Assembly: GCA_904420445.1 (NCBI GenBank)
Contig: CAJFVJ010000003.1
Span: 392,441-456,440 of the forward strand
Length of the DNA: 64,000 nucleotides
Source: Candidatus Adamsella avium
GTDB taxonomy: Bacteria > Cyanobacteriota > Vampirovibrionia > Gastranaerophilales > CAJFVJ01
Direction: 5' to 3'
Numbering within the stretch: the stretch's first letter is position 1; each line of letters starts with the position of its first letter. Positions 1 to 8,216 of the stretch are shown here, one piece after another. The notes beneath the pieces were generated by a model that did no database searches, was not told the DNA's origin, and worked only from the letters and a program-made list of their open reading frames with translations. A program made the position numbers and the translations under genes.

Positions 1-682
1 TCAAAAGCTTTGGATTTTCAGCCAATAATTTAGCATAAGCATCAAAACAGCTAAAATTCTTCAACTCCTCAACACAATTTTTTTCAGAAGCCAAAATTGT
101 ATAAACAATCTTTCTTATATTTTCCGAGTCCATCTCTCCGTCAAGAAAGCTGACAAACAATTCCCGTAAAGTGTTTACATCAAAATATTCTTCATACTCT
201 TTTGGGGTAGTTCTTGATATCACTCTGAAAATATTGTCCATAGGAAGAAGATTTTTTACTTCAACAAAGTAGTTATCTTCTTCTGAATTATCAAAATCAA
301 TGCGTTCAACAGGAATAAAACCGAAAAACTTGAATGTTGACATATCGGAATTTAACTGCGCAGCAACATAAACATCAGAAAGGATATCAGCTTCTCTCTG
401 TATTTTAGGGATAAAAATCTTGTTGTTTCTGACAAGACAAATATTTATACGAACGCCATCAATGCCTAAGTCTATACACTCAAAAGCCTCAAAAAACGGC
501 TTTATGTTTACAAGACTCTTTGATATATCAATATTCTCCCAGTAGTCTTTCAAGACTTCAACCGAAGAAAATAATGCAAGAGCAGCTCTGTAATACTCTT
601 CTGATGCTTCTTCTCCACCATAATTCTTTACAAATTCACAAGCTTTTTGTCTTATTAAATCAGTTATCTCTATTGACTTCAT
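1..682 (-). CDS. DUF1822-like hypothetical protein, C-terminus cut by window edge
   Basis: A minus-strand frame opens at an ATG at 682, preceded by AAGGA at a good distance, and runs without a stop past the left edge; 227 codons are visible. No signal peptide or membrane segment is seen. A helical N-terminal third is followed by a segment with YVAAQ at residues 105-109 and FGF at 120-122. That order resembles cyanobacterial DUF1822 proteins, in which a YVAVQ-like strand precedes a LLGF motif. The family match is by eye and tentative; no function is known for DUF1822. The gene is divergent from the small membrane protein at 900. Confidence 0.7.
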   Translation of the reverse strand, partial: MKSIEITDLIRQKACEFVKNYGGEEASEEYYRAALALFSSVEVLKDYWENIDISKSLVNIKPFFEAFECIDLGIDGVRINICLVRNNKIFIPKIQREADILSDVYVAAQLNSDMSTFKFFGFIPVERIDFDNSEEDNYFVEVKNLLPMDNIFRVISRTTPKEYEEYFDVNTLRELFVSFLDGEMDSENIRKIVYTILASEKNCVEELKNFSCFDAYAKLLAENPKLL

Positions 683-753
683 CCCAGAATCCTTTTTTAT
701 CCCCAATCAATATAATAATATATTATAGTGCTCGGATATTTTGTATTTTTACA

Positions 754-782
754 TTGAATTAATCGTCTATATGTAGTATACT
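754..782 (+). promoter_or_regulatory. Predicted sigma-70-type promoter for the gene at 900
   Basis: TTGAAT (754-759) and TATACT (777-782) are separated by exactly 17 bases. The start would lie near 790, giving a leader of about 110 nt before the ATG at 900. On the other strand TATAAT (727-722) could serve the gene at 682. Confidence 0.5.
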
Positions 783-899
783 GATAGCTTGTAGAGTTTG
801 TAAACTTTTTTAAATTTTGTTAACACTTTTATCAATAAATAACATTCATAGGTTTTCTAAAAGTAGTTTGGTTTTATTTTACAGTTAGAGGTATGCATT

Positions 900-1373
900 A
901 TGGTTAATGGTGTAAATAATACTACAGGGATTAGTTCTTATCCTCAAAGTTTTCAAGACTTAATTCAAAAACCGCAAAACTCAGCGCCTCAAGGTGCTCA
1001 ACCGACAGCAGCGGAAGGTGATAAGGTTGATATCTCGAAAAAATCAAAAGGTAAAAAAATCGCTGCGGGAATAGGCATTGCAGCTGCTGCCGTATTGGCA
1101 TTATCAACAGCTTTGCACAAGCTACAGCCGCAAATCTTTACTGATATGCTTGCAAAAGAAAACGCTGCAGGAACAATCGCAAGGGGTATAGACAATGTCG
1201 GCAAATTTATCTCTGATATCCCGGGGAAAATCTCAAAGCTATTCAACAGAAAAGCAGAACAGCAAGACCTGAATCAACCGAAAATAAAGCAGCCTGACAT
1301 GACTCAGCAGCAGGAGACACAAGAGATTCTTGGTGATTTTGAAGAAGCGTTTGGTGGTCCAGAACAGCCGTAA
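900..1373 (+). CDS. Small single-TM protein, unknown function
   Basis: The 157-aa protein is not recognised. Its first 50 residues are polar and rich in Q, P, S and N. A lysine cluster then leads into an Ala-rich hydrophobic helix (about residues 55-72), a short amphipathic region, and a Q-rich acidic tail. No signal peptide precedes the helix, so it is probably anchored with a cytoplasmic N-terminus. The ATG at 900 has AGAGG 8 bases upstream. Layout is like the proteins at 15721-16071 and 61023-62918 (polar Q/P region, Lys cluster, Ala-rich TM), which may be one lineage-specific family. A hairpin terminator follows. Confidence 0.75.
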   Translation: MVNGVNNTTGISSYPQSFQDLIQKPQNSAPQGAQPTAAEGDKVDISKKSKGKKIAAGIGIAAAAVLALSTALHKLQPQIFTDMLAKENAAGTIARGIDNVGKFISDIPGKISKLFNRKAEQQDLNQPKIKQPDMTQQQETQEILGDFEEAFGGPEQP

Positions 1374-1458
1374 AAAACACTGATGGAAATTAACTCTGAA
1401 AATAACAGGCTTATTAAACAACGATTAAAAAAATAAAAAATTGTTAAGTTTTTTAAAC

Positions 1459-1496
1459 AAAAGTGCTAAAAAGTATATACTTTTTAGCACTTTTTT
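1459..1496. terminator. Perfect AT-rich palindrome with T-run (terminator)
   Basis: Positions 1459-1494 form a 36-bp perfect palindrome with arms reading AAAAGTGCTAAAAAGTAT and its complement, followed by T residues. It can fold as an intrinsic terminator for the gene ending at 1373. Its right arm also lies just upstream of the promoter region for the gene at 1557. Confidence 0.6.
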
Positions 1497-1556
1497 AGAT
1501 AAGTTCGTTTTTATTTATATATAGAGTCTACACAAAACAGTTTGGAGGAACAAAAA

Positions 1557-1745
1557 ATGGCAAGAGTTCTTATTTCTATGCCGGAAGAATTTTTGAGCAA
1601 AATCGATGAAGTAGCAGACAACGAACAACGTTCCCGCAGTGAACTTATTCGTGAAGCACTGAGAACTTACATTCATCGCTCAAGAGTCCGGGAAAATACC
1701 ATAGCAGCAAAAAATGCATCCATACTGGAAGCATTACTGGATTAA
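1557..1745 (+). CDS. Ribbon-helix-helix (CopG/Arc-type) DNA-binding protein
   Basis: The 62-aa protein begins MARVLISMPEEFL and has the RHH layout: a short N-terminal strand for DNA contact, a helix (LSKIDEVADN), then a second helix starting at the typical turn RSRSELIREALRTYI. RHH proteins bind DNA as dimers and act as repressors or antitoxins. GGAGG 8 bases before the ATG at 1557 fixes this start over an in-frame TTG at 1542 that lies inside the ribosome-binding site. No toxin gene adjoins it, so it looks like a lone regulator. An AT-rich TATATATA segment at 1517-1524 is a likely -10 region and a strong terminator follows. Confidence 0.85.
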   Translation: MARVLISMPEEFLSKIDEVADNEQRSRSELIREALRTYIHRSRVRENTIAAKNASILEALLD

Positions 1746-1766
1746 AAAAGATTCACACCCACCAAC

Positions 1767-1797
1767 AAAAAACGAGGTCCAAACAGCCTCGTTTTTT
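1767..1797 (+). terminator. Intrinsic terminator
   Basis: AACGAGG and CCTCG arms around a short loop, flanked by an A-run before and TTTTTT after, directly behind the RHH gene. Confidence 0.8.
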
Positions 1798-1868
1798 ATA
1801 TTATTTATTTTCAAAAATAAAAATATAATATATTATTATTTTCATCAAGAATATTTTTTGGATGAAAT

Positions 1869-2981
1869 ATGAACTTCAACAACCCTGAACTCAAATACTG
1901 GCTTGCTTTCTCAAAATGCAACAGAGTAGGAAACGTCTTCATAGAAAAAATCTATGAAAGATTTAAATCTTTGAATGAAGCCTGGCATGCCTCATCCTCT
2001 GATTTGCTGTTTTATTCTGACCTTACACACAAACAGATTGAAGAATTTGCTCAGGAACGCAAAAAAATTAACCCTGAACAACTAATCGACGAACTCTTCG
2101 AAAAAGACATATCAGTCATAACAATCGCCGATGACAACTACCCTCCTCTATTGAAAGAAATTCCCAAAAGACCTGCTATCTTCTACTTTAGAGGAAATCT
2201 CAAAGAATGTAATCTTTCAAAAACACTCGCTGTAGTCGGAAGCAGGAAACTCAGCAAATATGCATCAGATGTTCTAACCCAACTCATCTCAGACTTTCCT
2301 TCAAAAGATATGACTATAATTAGCGGGATGGCACTGGGCGCTGATGCCTGCGCACATCAGGCTGCCCTCAAAAACGGCATAAAAACCATCGCTGTTCTTG
2401 GAAGCGGATTTGACCATATTTATCCCCGTGAAAATATCAACATCTACAAAAAAATTCTTGATGACAACGGTGCTGTTATCTCTGAATATTACTTTGATAT
2501 GTCTCCTCAGCCATGGATGTTTCCTCATCGAAACAGAATCGTAAGCGGCTTATCCCAGGGAACGCTCATCGTCGAAGCTGCTGAAAAAAGCGGAGCGCTC
2601 ATCACTGCAAGAACGGCTCTCGAGCAGAACAGAGAAGTCATGTGTATCCCCGGGGCAATCACAAACCCGAATACAAAAGGAATATATAAATTAATAAAAG
2701 AAGGTGCCTCAATCGTCACGGAACCTCAAGATATATTCAATTATCTGAACTGGGAAATCGAAGATAAAACTGCTTCCGAAAAAAATAAAACTACAGATTT
2801 TCTTGACAATGAAGAAAAAGTATATAAAACTTTAAGTTTAGATCCATCAACTCTTGATGAAATAATTTCAAAAACAAATCTGAGCGCAGAAGAAATTCTC
2901 ATAACACTGACAACTCTTGAGCTGAAAGGATTTATTCAAAAAACAGGAACACAACAGTACGCTAGGACACTGAAAAAATAA
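1869..2981 (+). CDS. dprA: DNA processing protein DprA
   Basis: The 370-aa protein is a complete DprA/Smf, the cytoplasmic factor that binds incoming single-stranded DNA and loads RecA during natural transformation. It has an N-terminal SAM-like helical region, a Rossmann-like core with GSRKLS (about residue 123), SGMALGADACAH (about 152), GSGFDHIYP and FPHRNRIVSGL followed by EAAEKSGALITARTA, and a C-terminal winged helix (about 310-370). Length is normal. The stop shares one base with the topA start, so the two are translationally coupled, the common dprA-topA order. DprA suggests possible competence, but no ComEA/ComEC genes are in the window. Confidence 0.97.
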   Translation: MNFNNPELKYWLAFSKCNRVGNVFIEKIYERFKSLNEAWHASSSDLLFYSDLTHKQIEEFAQERKKINPEQLIDELFEKDISVITIADDNYPPLLKEIPKRPAIFYFRGNLKECNLSKTLAVVGSRKLSKYASDVLTQLISDFPSKDMTIISGMALGADACAHQAALKNGIKTIAVLGSGFDHIYPRENINIYKKILDDNGAVISEYYFDMSPQPWMFPHRNRIVSGLSQGTLIVEAAEKSGALITARTALEQNREVMCIPGAITNPNTKGIYKLIKEGASIVTEPQDIFNYLNWEIEDKTASEKNKTTDFLDNEEKVYKTLSLDPSTLDEIISKTNLSAEEILITLTTLELKGFIQKTGTQQYARTLKK

Positions 2982-5260
2982 TGGCAAAAACAGCTGAAAA
3001 AAAAGAAACAAAAAAATCCGATAAAAAACCAAAAATCTTGCTGATAGTAGAGTCCCCTGCAAAAGCAAAGACTATCAAAAAAATTCTTGGCGACAACTAC
3101 GAAATCAAAGCAAGCTACGGACATATCAGAGATTTTCCCAAAAAAGTCCTCGGCTTTGACATAAAAGACTTTACGCCTACTTTTGAAGTTATCTCCGAAA
3201 AGAAAAAAGTAGTCAAAGAACTGAATGACTCTGCAAAAAAGGCTGATATAATCTACCTCGCACCAGACCCTGACCGTGAGGGAGAAGCTATTGCATGGCA
3301 TATTTCTGAAGTCCTGAACACAAAAGGCAAAGATGTCAAAAGAGTCGTGTTCAACGAAATCACCAAAAACGCAATCAAAGACGCCGTAGCCTCCCCGAGA
3401 ATGATTGATATGGATAAGGTGAAAGCCCAGCAAACCCGCCAGATTCTCGATAGACTCGTGGGTTATAAACTGAGCCCTCTCTTATGGGAAAAACTGAGAA
3501 ACTACAAACTCTCTGCAGGCAGAGTCCAGAGCGTCGCAGTAAAACTTATCTGCGACAGGGAAGAAGAAATTCTTGCATTTATACCTCAGGAATACTGGAC
3601 TATCTCAGGTGATTTTTCTTCAGATAAAGCAAAAAAAGACTTCAAAGCTGAGTTGATAAAATATAAAGATAAAAAAATTGAAATCAAAAACGAAGAAGAA
3701 GCTCAAAAAATAGTAAAAGCTCTCGAACAAAACAAAGAGTTTGATGTCTCAAAAGTCACCAAAAGACAAATAAACAAAAAACCGCAGCCGCCTTTTATCA
3801 CAAGTACCCTGCAAAGAGATATCTACAACAAACTAGGATATCCCGTTGCAAAAGTTATGCAGATAGCTCAAAAACTCTATGAAGGTATAGAACTCGGAGA
3901 TGACACCCCGATTGGTTTGATTACCTATATGAGAACGGACAGCACAAGGGTGTCTGATGAAGCTGTTGAGGCTGCAAAAAACTTCATTACAGATACTTAT
4001 GGCGAAAATTATTATCCGAAAGAAGCTCAGAACTATACATCGAAAAAAACAAAAAACGTACAGGATGCGCATGAAGCAATAAGACCGACTTACATAGATA
4101 AAACGCCCGAGTCTATCAAAAAATATCTCAGCGCAGACCAGTATAAAGTATATAAAATTATATGGGAGCGTTTTATTTCAAGCCAGATGGCAAATGCGCT
4201 GATTAACAGCACAAATGTCGAGCTGAGTGCTGATGACTATACTTTCAAACTGACAGGCAGTGTTATCGCCTTCGAAGGTTATATGAAAGTCTACAGCTCA
4301 TCAGAAGAAGAGAGCGAAGAGTCAAAAATTATCCCCGAGTTCAAAGAAGGTGATAAAGCCTCTCTCAAAAAAATCGACCCGAAACAGCATTTCACTCAGC
4401 CGCCGCCGAGATATACAGAAGCAAGCCTTGTTAAAACACTCGAAGAATACGGCATAGGCCGCCCGAGTACATACGCTCCGATTATCTCAAAAATCCAGCA
4501 AAGAGGATATGTCGTGAAAAATGACAGAGCCCTCTCACCGACGCCGCTCGGGAAAACTGTTAATGAGCAGCTCGTTTCGCATTTCTCAAACATAATCAAC
4601 TTTAAATTCACAGCTGATATGGAAGCAAAACTTGATGATATCGCTGACCAGAAAGTTGAATGGAAAGATGTCCTCGAAAACTTCTATGAGCCTTTTATAG
4701 AAACTCTTGATGAAGCAAGAAAAAATATGGGACAGGTTCAAATTTTGAGCGATAAAGTATGCCCGAATTGCGGAAAACCTATGGTTGTAAGGACAAGCAG
4801 ATGGAAAACACAGTTCCTCGGCTGCTCAGGGTACCCTGAGTGCAAAACAATGATGCCTCTAAGCGGCGAAAATAAAGTCACAGTCGAAGATAAACCATCT
4901 GATGAAAAATGCGAAAAATGCGGTTCTCCTATGGTCATCAAACAGGGACCTTACGGTGAATACCTCGGATGCACAAATGAAGAATGCAAACATAAAAAGA
5001 AAATTATCGTAAAAACAGGTGTCAAATGCCCGAAATGCAAAAAGGGAGATATCATACAAAGAAAATCCCGCTACGGCAAAATTTTCTACGGATGCAGCGA
5101 ATACCCTGCCTGCGATTTTGCACTCTGGAACGAACCGATTGATGAGAAATGCCCGGAATGCGGCTCAATCCTCACAAAAAAATTCACAAAACGCTTTGGC
5201 AACAACATTGTCTGCTCAAACAAAGACTGCGGCTACAAACGCCCTATGGATGAGGAATAA
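2981..5260 (+). CDS. topA: DNA topoisomerase I (type IA)
   Basis: This 759-aa cytoplasmic enzyme relaxes negative supercoils by single-strand passage. The TOPRIM domain begins at LLIVESPAKAKTI and holds the DPDREGEAIAWH metal motif. The catalytic tyrosine is Y316 in TYMRTDSTR. The C-terminal 180 residues carry four zinc-ribbon repeats with CxxC pairs (CPNCG, CEKCG, CPKCK, CPECG), one more than the three of E. coli TopA. It is second in the dprA-topA-aroE-MFS operon, starting inside the dprA stop codon and ending 3 bases before aroE. Confidence 0.98.
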   Translation: MAKTAEKKETKKSDKKPKILLIVESPAKAKTIKKILGDNYEIKASYGHIRDFPKKVLGFDIKDFTPTFEVISEKKKVVKELNDSAKKADIIYLAPDPDREGEAIAWHISEVLNTKGKDVKRVVFNEITKNAIKDAVASPRMIDMDKVKAQQTRQILDRLVGYKLSPLLWEKLRNYKLSAGRVQSVAVKLICDREEEILAFIPQEYWTISGDFSSDKAKKDFKAELIKYKDKKIEIKNEEEAQKIVKALEQNKEFDVSKVTKRQINKKPQPPFITSTLQRDIYNKLGYPVAKVMQIAQKLYEGIELGDDTPIGLITYMRTDSTRVSDEAVEAAKNFITDTYGENYYPKEAQNYTSKKTKNVQDAHEAIRPTYIDKTPESIKKYLSADQYKVYKIIWERFISSQMANALINSTNVELSADDYTFKLTGSVIAFEGYMKVYSSSEEESEESKIIPEFKEGDKASLKKIDPKQHFTQPPPRYTEASLVKTLEEYGIGRPSTYAPIISKIQQRGYVVKNDRALSPTPLGKTVNEQLVSHFSNIINFKFTADMEAKLDDIADQKVEWKDVLENFYEPFIETLDEARKNMGQVQILSDKVCPNCGKPMVVRTSRWKTQFLGCSGYPECKTMMPLSGENKVTVEDKPSDEKCEKCGSPMVIKQGPYGEYLGCTNEECKHKKKIIVKTGVKCPKCKKGDIIQRKSRYGKIFYGCSEYPACDFALWNEPIDEKCPECGSILTKKFTKRFGNNIVCSNKDCGYKRPMDEE

Positions 5261-5263
5261 ATT

Positions 5264-6109
5264 ATGTATAAGTTCGCACTAATCGGATATCCTCTCGGTC
5301 ACTCGCTTTCTCCGGTAATCCACCAGACAGCGATGGAATACTGTGATATGTTAGGCAGCTATGAACTTCTGCCGACACCGCCAGAGGACCTGGTCAGCAG
5401 AATAAAATACCTCAAAGTAAATAACTACAACGGATTTAACATAACAATCCCGCATAAAGTTCCTATAACTTTCTTTCTTTCTTCAATGGACGAAGTTGCA
5501 GACCTCGCAGGTGCCGTTAATACAGTTATAATTGACAAAGATAAAGAACTGCATGGTTACAACACAGACGTTCACGGATTTGTTAGCGGACTGAGCGAAA
5601 GCATGAAACTCCTTTTGAAATATCAGAAGGCGGTAATTTTCGGAACAGGAGGAGCCTCACGAGCTGTTGTCATCGGACTTTCGCAGGTTGGCATAAAAGA
5701 AATCGATTTCTATTCACGGGATATCTCCAAAATTGATGTTCTGAAAAAATTCTATTTGGAAAAATTCCCGCAGATAAAATTCAGATTCTTCCAGTATACT
5801 GAAAAAATTGACCTCTCTGATACAATGATTGCCGTCAATACAACTCCTCTCGGGATGCTTGGAAAATATGCAGGTGTTTCCCCTGTCGAGCAGTATGTTG
5901 TTGACTCGCTTCCTGATAAAGGCATTGTATACGACATTGTCTACAACCCTGTTGAAACGGAATTCATCAAACAGGCAAAAAAAAGAAAGCTCCAAACCGT
6001 ATCAGGCATAAACATGCTTGTCAATCAGGGGCTAAAAGCATTCGAGTTGTGGACAGGAAAAATCGTTCCTGCTAATATTGTCACTGAGGCAGTCTTAAAA
6101 AGATTATAA
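5264..6109 (+). CDS. aroE: Shikimate dehydrogenase
   Basis: The 281-aa enzyme reduces 3-dehydroshikimate to shikimate with NADPH in aromatic amino acid synthesis. Substrate-binding SLSP lies at residues 14-17, the catalytic pair is K65 (in NITIPHK) and D102 (in NTDVHGF), and the nucleotide-binding loop is FGTGGASRAV. NTTPLGM and a C-terminal GINMLVNQGLKAFELWTG segment complete the family pattern. Its ATG is 3 bases after the topA stop. The gene is 2 bases from the following MFS gene, and the four genes read as one operon. Confidence 0.96.
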   Translation: MYKFALIGYPLGHSLSPVIHQTAMEYCDMLGSYELLPTPPEDLVSRIKYLKVNNYNGFNITIPHKVPITFFLSSMDEVADLAGAVNTVIIDKDKELHGYNTDVHGFVSGLSESMKLLLKYQKAVIFGTGGASRAVVIGLSQVGIKEIDFYSRDISKIDVLKKFYLEKFPQIKFRFFQYTEKIDLSDTMIAVNTTPLGMLGKYAGVSPVEQYVVDSLPDKGIVYDIVYNPVETEFIKQAKKRKLQTVSGINMLVNQGLKAFELWTGKIVPANIVTEAVLKRL

Positions 6110-6111
6110 AA

Positions 6112-7287
6112 ATGGATGAACAAAAAAAACAGGAACGAGCCGCAGGACTGTTATCCCTCGGTCATTTTTCGATAGATAACTACAGCAACTATATAACTCC
6201 GCTGCTGCCGTTTATTGCAGCGAAGATGAATATCACAATATCAATAATCAGCTTGATTATAAGCTTTTCACATCTAGGAGCATCAATATTTCAACCTGTC
6301 TTCGGACATATTGCAGACCATTTCAAAAAAAGATTTTTTGTATTCTGGGGAATGATTCTTGCTGCAGTATTTATGCCCCTTGCTGCGATGACTGACAATG
6401 TCTGGTTTCTCGGGTTGTTTATCCTGACAGGCAGTATCGGCATAGGTTTCTACCACCCTCAGGCAAGCGGGCTTGTAAATAAATTCGGCATAAATAAAAT
6501 CAGCAAAAACATGGGCATCTTCCTTGCCTCAGGAACAATAGGCTACGCCTGCGGTCCCGTGTTTTCATCATTTATTGTCAAATACTTCGGATATGACAAC
6601 TCTTTTGTCGGTATTATCCCCGGGGTCATTGTTGCATTTTTGATTTATTTTCTTCTCCCGAAAATTCCGCAAAACTTTGTTGAAGCAAAAAAAGAAGATA
6701 CAAATCTCTCCATCGTTATCAAAGAAGTTTTGAAAAATAAAATTCTTATGATTCTAATCTGGGTTGCAATTGTCAAATCACTTGTTGCTATGACGTTTAC
6801 GTTTTTTATTCCTTTCGTTCTGAAGGATTATAACTACAGCGTTGTATCCATTGGTATTCTCATCAGCACTTTTTCTCTGCTCGGAGGACTCGGGTCATTC
6901 ATCGGAGGAAAAATTGTTCCTAAAACAGGTGCAAAATTATGCTATTACATATCGGTTCTGCCTATTTTGCCTATGTCGTTGGGATTTCTTTTCTTCCTAG
7001 ACAAGAGCGTACTGTGGTTTTCGATTTTGTTTGCACTATCAGGATTTTTCACCTTCTTCTCAGCTTCCGTTAATATGGTTATGGCTCAAAACCTGATGCC
7101 AGAGCATAAAGGTTTTATCTCAGGAATAATTGGCGGTTTCTGCTGGGGAGTAATAGGAATTATGCTCACACCGATAGGCTTTCTTGCAGAAAAAACAGGA
7201 ATTATCCCGATACTTGTGGCAATATCGTTCATCGCATTTGCTTCATCAATACTTGTTAAATACTTACCAGAAGATCGTGCTCTTTAG
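6112..7287 (+). CDS. MFS transporter, fosmidomycin-resistance (Fsr) type
   Basis: The 391-aa inner-membrane protein has about 12 hydrophobic segments. The N-terminal LLSLGHFSIDNYSNYITPLLPF pattern is typical of the Fsr branch of the major facilitator family, known for efflux of fosmidomycin and related compounds; the real substrate here cannot be read from sequence. It starts 2 bases after the aroE stop with no clear ribosome-binding site, so translation is probably coupled. Its last 32 bases overlap the end of the convergent thioesterase gene, an unusually tight junction. Confidence 0.9.
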   Translation: MDEQKKQERAAGLLSLGHFSIDNYSNYITPLLPFIAAKMNITISIISLIISFSHLGASIFQPVFGHIADHFKKRFFVFWGMILAAVFMPLAAMTDNVWFLGLFILTGSIGIGFYHPQASGLVNKFGINKISKNMGIFLASGTIGYACGPVFSSFIVKYFGYDNSFVGIIPGVIVAFLIYFLLPKIPQNFVEAKKEDTNLSIVIKEVLKNKILMILIWVAIVKSLVAMTFTFFIPFVLKDYNYSVVSIGILISTFSLLGGLGSFIGGKIVPKTGAKLCYYISVLPILPMSLGFLFFLDKSVLWFSILFALSGFFTFFSASVNMVMAQNLMPEHKGFISGIIGGFCWGVIGIMLTPIGFLAEKTGIIPILVAISFIAFASSILVKYLPEDRAL

Positions 7288-7693
7288 AGTCAATTGACTC
7301 AAAAAGAGGTTTATAAATAAACTCCGGCAGTCTTCGATAGAGTTTTCCGTCATTGTCAATAGCAACTACAGTGACAGATGCTTCTATAATCGTTGAATTA
7401 TCCTTAATTCTGCTTATTTTTTGAGAAAAAGTAATACTGAATTTCGACATCTTCTCTATGGTTGTTTCCATCAGGAGCTCTTCAAAATTCTTTGCCGAAT
7501 TTTTGTATTTGCAGTTCAAATCAACAACCGGGAAGACATAACCGTCTTTTTCAAGCTGTTCCGTGCTCAATCCGACAAGCGAGAGATACTCAACACGCCC
7601 CTGCTCCAACCACCTGAAATACCCGCCATGCCAGACAACTCCATAAGAATCAGTGTCGGCATAATAAACTTTAATCTTAGCAGAATGCTTCAT
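7256..7693 (-). CDS. Acyl-CoA thioesterase, YbgC/4HBT hot-dog family
   Basis: The 145-aa protein has the 4HBT active-site segment YADTDSYGVVWHGGYFRWLE near its start, with D15 at the place of the catalytic aspartate. Such enzymes hydrolyse acyl-CoA thioesters in the cytoplasm; YbgC is often linked to Tol-Pal, but no tol genes are present here. AGGAGG 8 bases before the ATG at 7693 fixes the start; the frame stays open further upstream only because it runs through the SRP RNA gene. With no terminator between them, the mRNA is probably a read-through of the SRP RNA transcript. Confidence 0.9.
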   Translation of the reverse strand: MKHSAKIKVYYADTDSYGVVWHGGYFRWLEQGRVEYLSLVGLSTEQLEKDGYVFPVVDLNCKYKNSAKNFEELLMETTIEKMSKFSITFSQKISRIKDNSTIIEASVTVVAIDNDGKLYRRLPEFIYKPLFESIDSKEHDLLVSI

Positions 7694-7712
7694 CTCTCTA
7701 CCTCCTATGAAG

Positions 7713-7806
7713 ACAAAAGAGGCGACACCCGAAAGTTTATGGCTTATTGCTGCTACGTTCCCGTCCTGACAAGGTTCACCGACTTCCGCCGTCGCCACCG
7801 TTTTGC
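7713..7806 (-). ncRNA. ffs: Signal recognition particle RNA (small bacterial type)
   Basis: Read on the minus strand, the region contains GGTGAACCTTGTCAGG, then GGGAACG, then TAGCAGCAATAAG: the conserved SRP RNA apical hairpin that binds Ffh. The ends pair through GGCGAC with GTCGCC plus flanking A/T pairs. This is the short form of about 95-100 nt. It guides membrane proteins to the translocon. An extended -10 TGCTAAAAT lies just upstream (7824-7816). Exact ends are estimated from pairing. Confidence 0.9.
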
Positions 7807-7815
7807 GGTAAGTTT

Positions 7816-7824
7816 ATTTTAGCA
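7816..7824 (-). promoter_or_regulatory. Extended -10 promoter element of the SRP RNA
   Basis: TGCTAAAAT on the minus strand fits TGn plus TAAAAT and is 10 bases before the start of the SRP RNA. The same string precedes tmRNA and the genes at 41419 and 47043. Confidence 0.6.
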
Positions 7825-7862
7825 TAAAAAACAAAAAATAAAAAAATACAAAAAATTTGGAT

Positions 7863-8003
7863 TTATATAGCAAATTCCGTCCCAAATTTCCCAAAACAAC
7901 GTCATACTGAGCATTAGCGAAGTATCTGAGCAAAAAGGATTCTTAGGGCTAAAGCCATAAGAATGACGGACTTTTATTAGTATCTGTGAAAATTGCTATA
8001 TAA
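7863..8003 (-). repeat. 140-bp interspersed element, copy A (inverted orientation)
   Basis: The element is bounded by TTATATAGCAA and its exact inverted copy TTGCTATATAA. The core carries GTCATACTGAGCATTAGCGA and, on the other arm, AGAATGAC, as in copies B, C and D but in reverse orientation. It contains no gene and fills the space between the SRP RNA and the TPR gene. Confidence 0.85.
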
Positions 8004-8045
8004 GTTCAAAAAAATTAACCCACGGGAACAAAAAATCTAAACCCC

Positions 8046-8216
8046 ATGGTCGATTATAAAAAACTCTCAAACCTCTACAATGAGATAGGAGATGAGAATA
8101 TAAAAAATTATTTGGGGAGCAAAAATTTCAATGGGGAAAGTGGTAGAGGATCTCAAAAAGAAATTCAATCAGGCTGTCGGCGCCAAAATAGAACAGAAAA
8201 CAGAAGAAAGAAATAA
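8046..8216 (+). CDS. Possible 56-aa leader ORF, or detached N-terminus of the TPR gene
   Basis: The frame starts MVDYKKLSNLYNEIGDENI and is hydrophilic and codon-like for about 30 residues before running into the TPR gene in another frame. It has no good ribosome-binding site. It may be a small overlapping ORF, or an older N-terminus split from the TPR protein by a frameshift near 8128. Confidence 0.3.
   Translation: MVDYKKLSNLYNEIGDENIKNYLGSKNFNGESGRGSQKEIQSGCRRQNRTENRRKK

Noticed and set aside
1459-1494. CIRCE-like heat-shock operator (TTAGCAC/GTGCTAA)
   Set aside because: CIRCE has TTAGCACTC first and GAGTGCTAA second; here the arms are in the opposite order and form a terminator-like hairpin.
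7699-7798. N-terminal extension of the thioesterase (MATAEVGEPCQDGN...)
   Set aside because: This stretch is the SRP RNA read in frame; the true start has AGGAGG directly before it.
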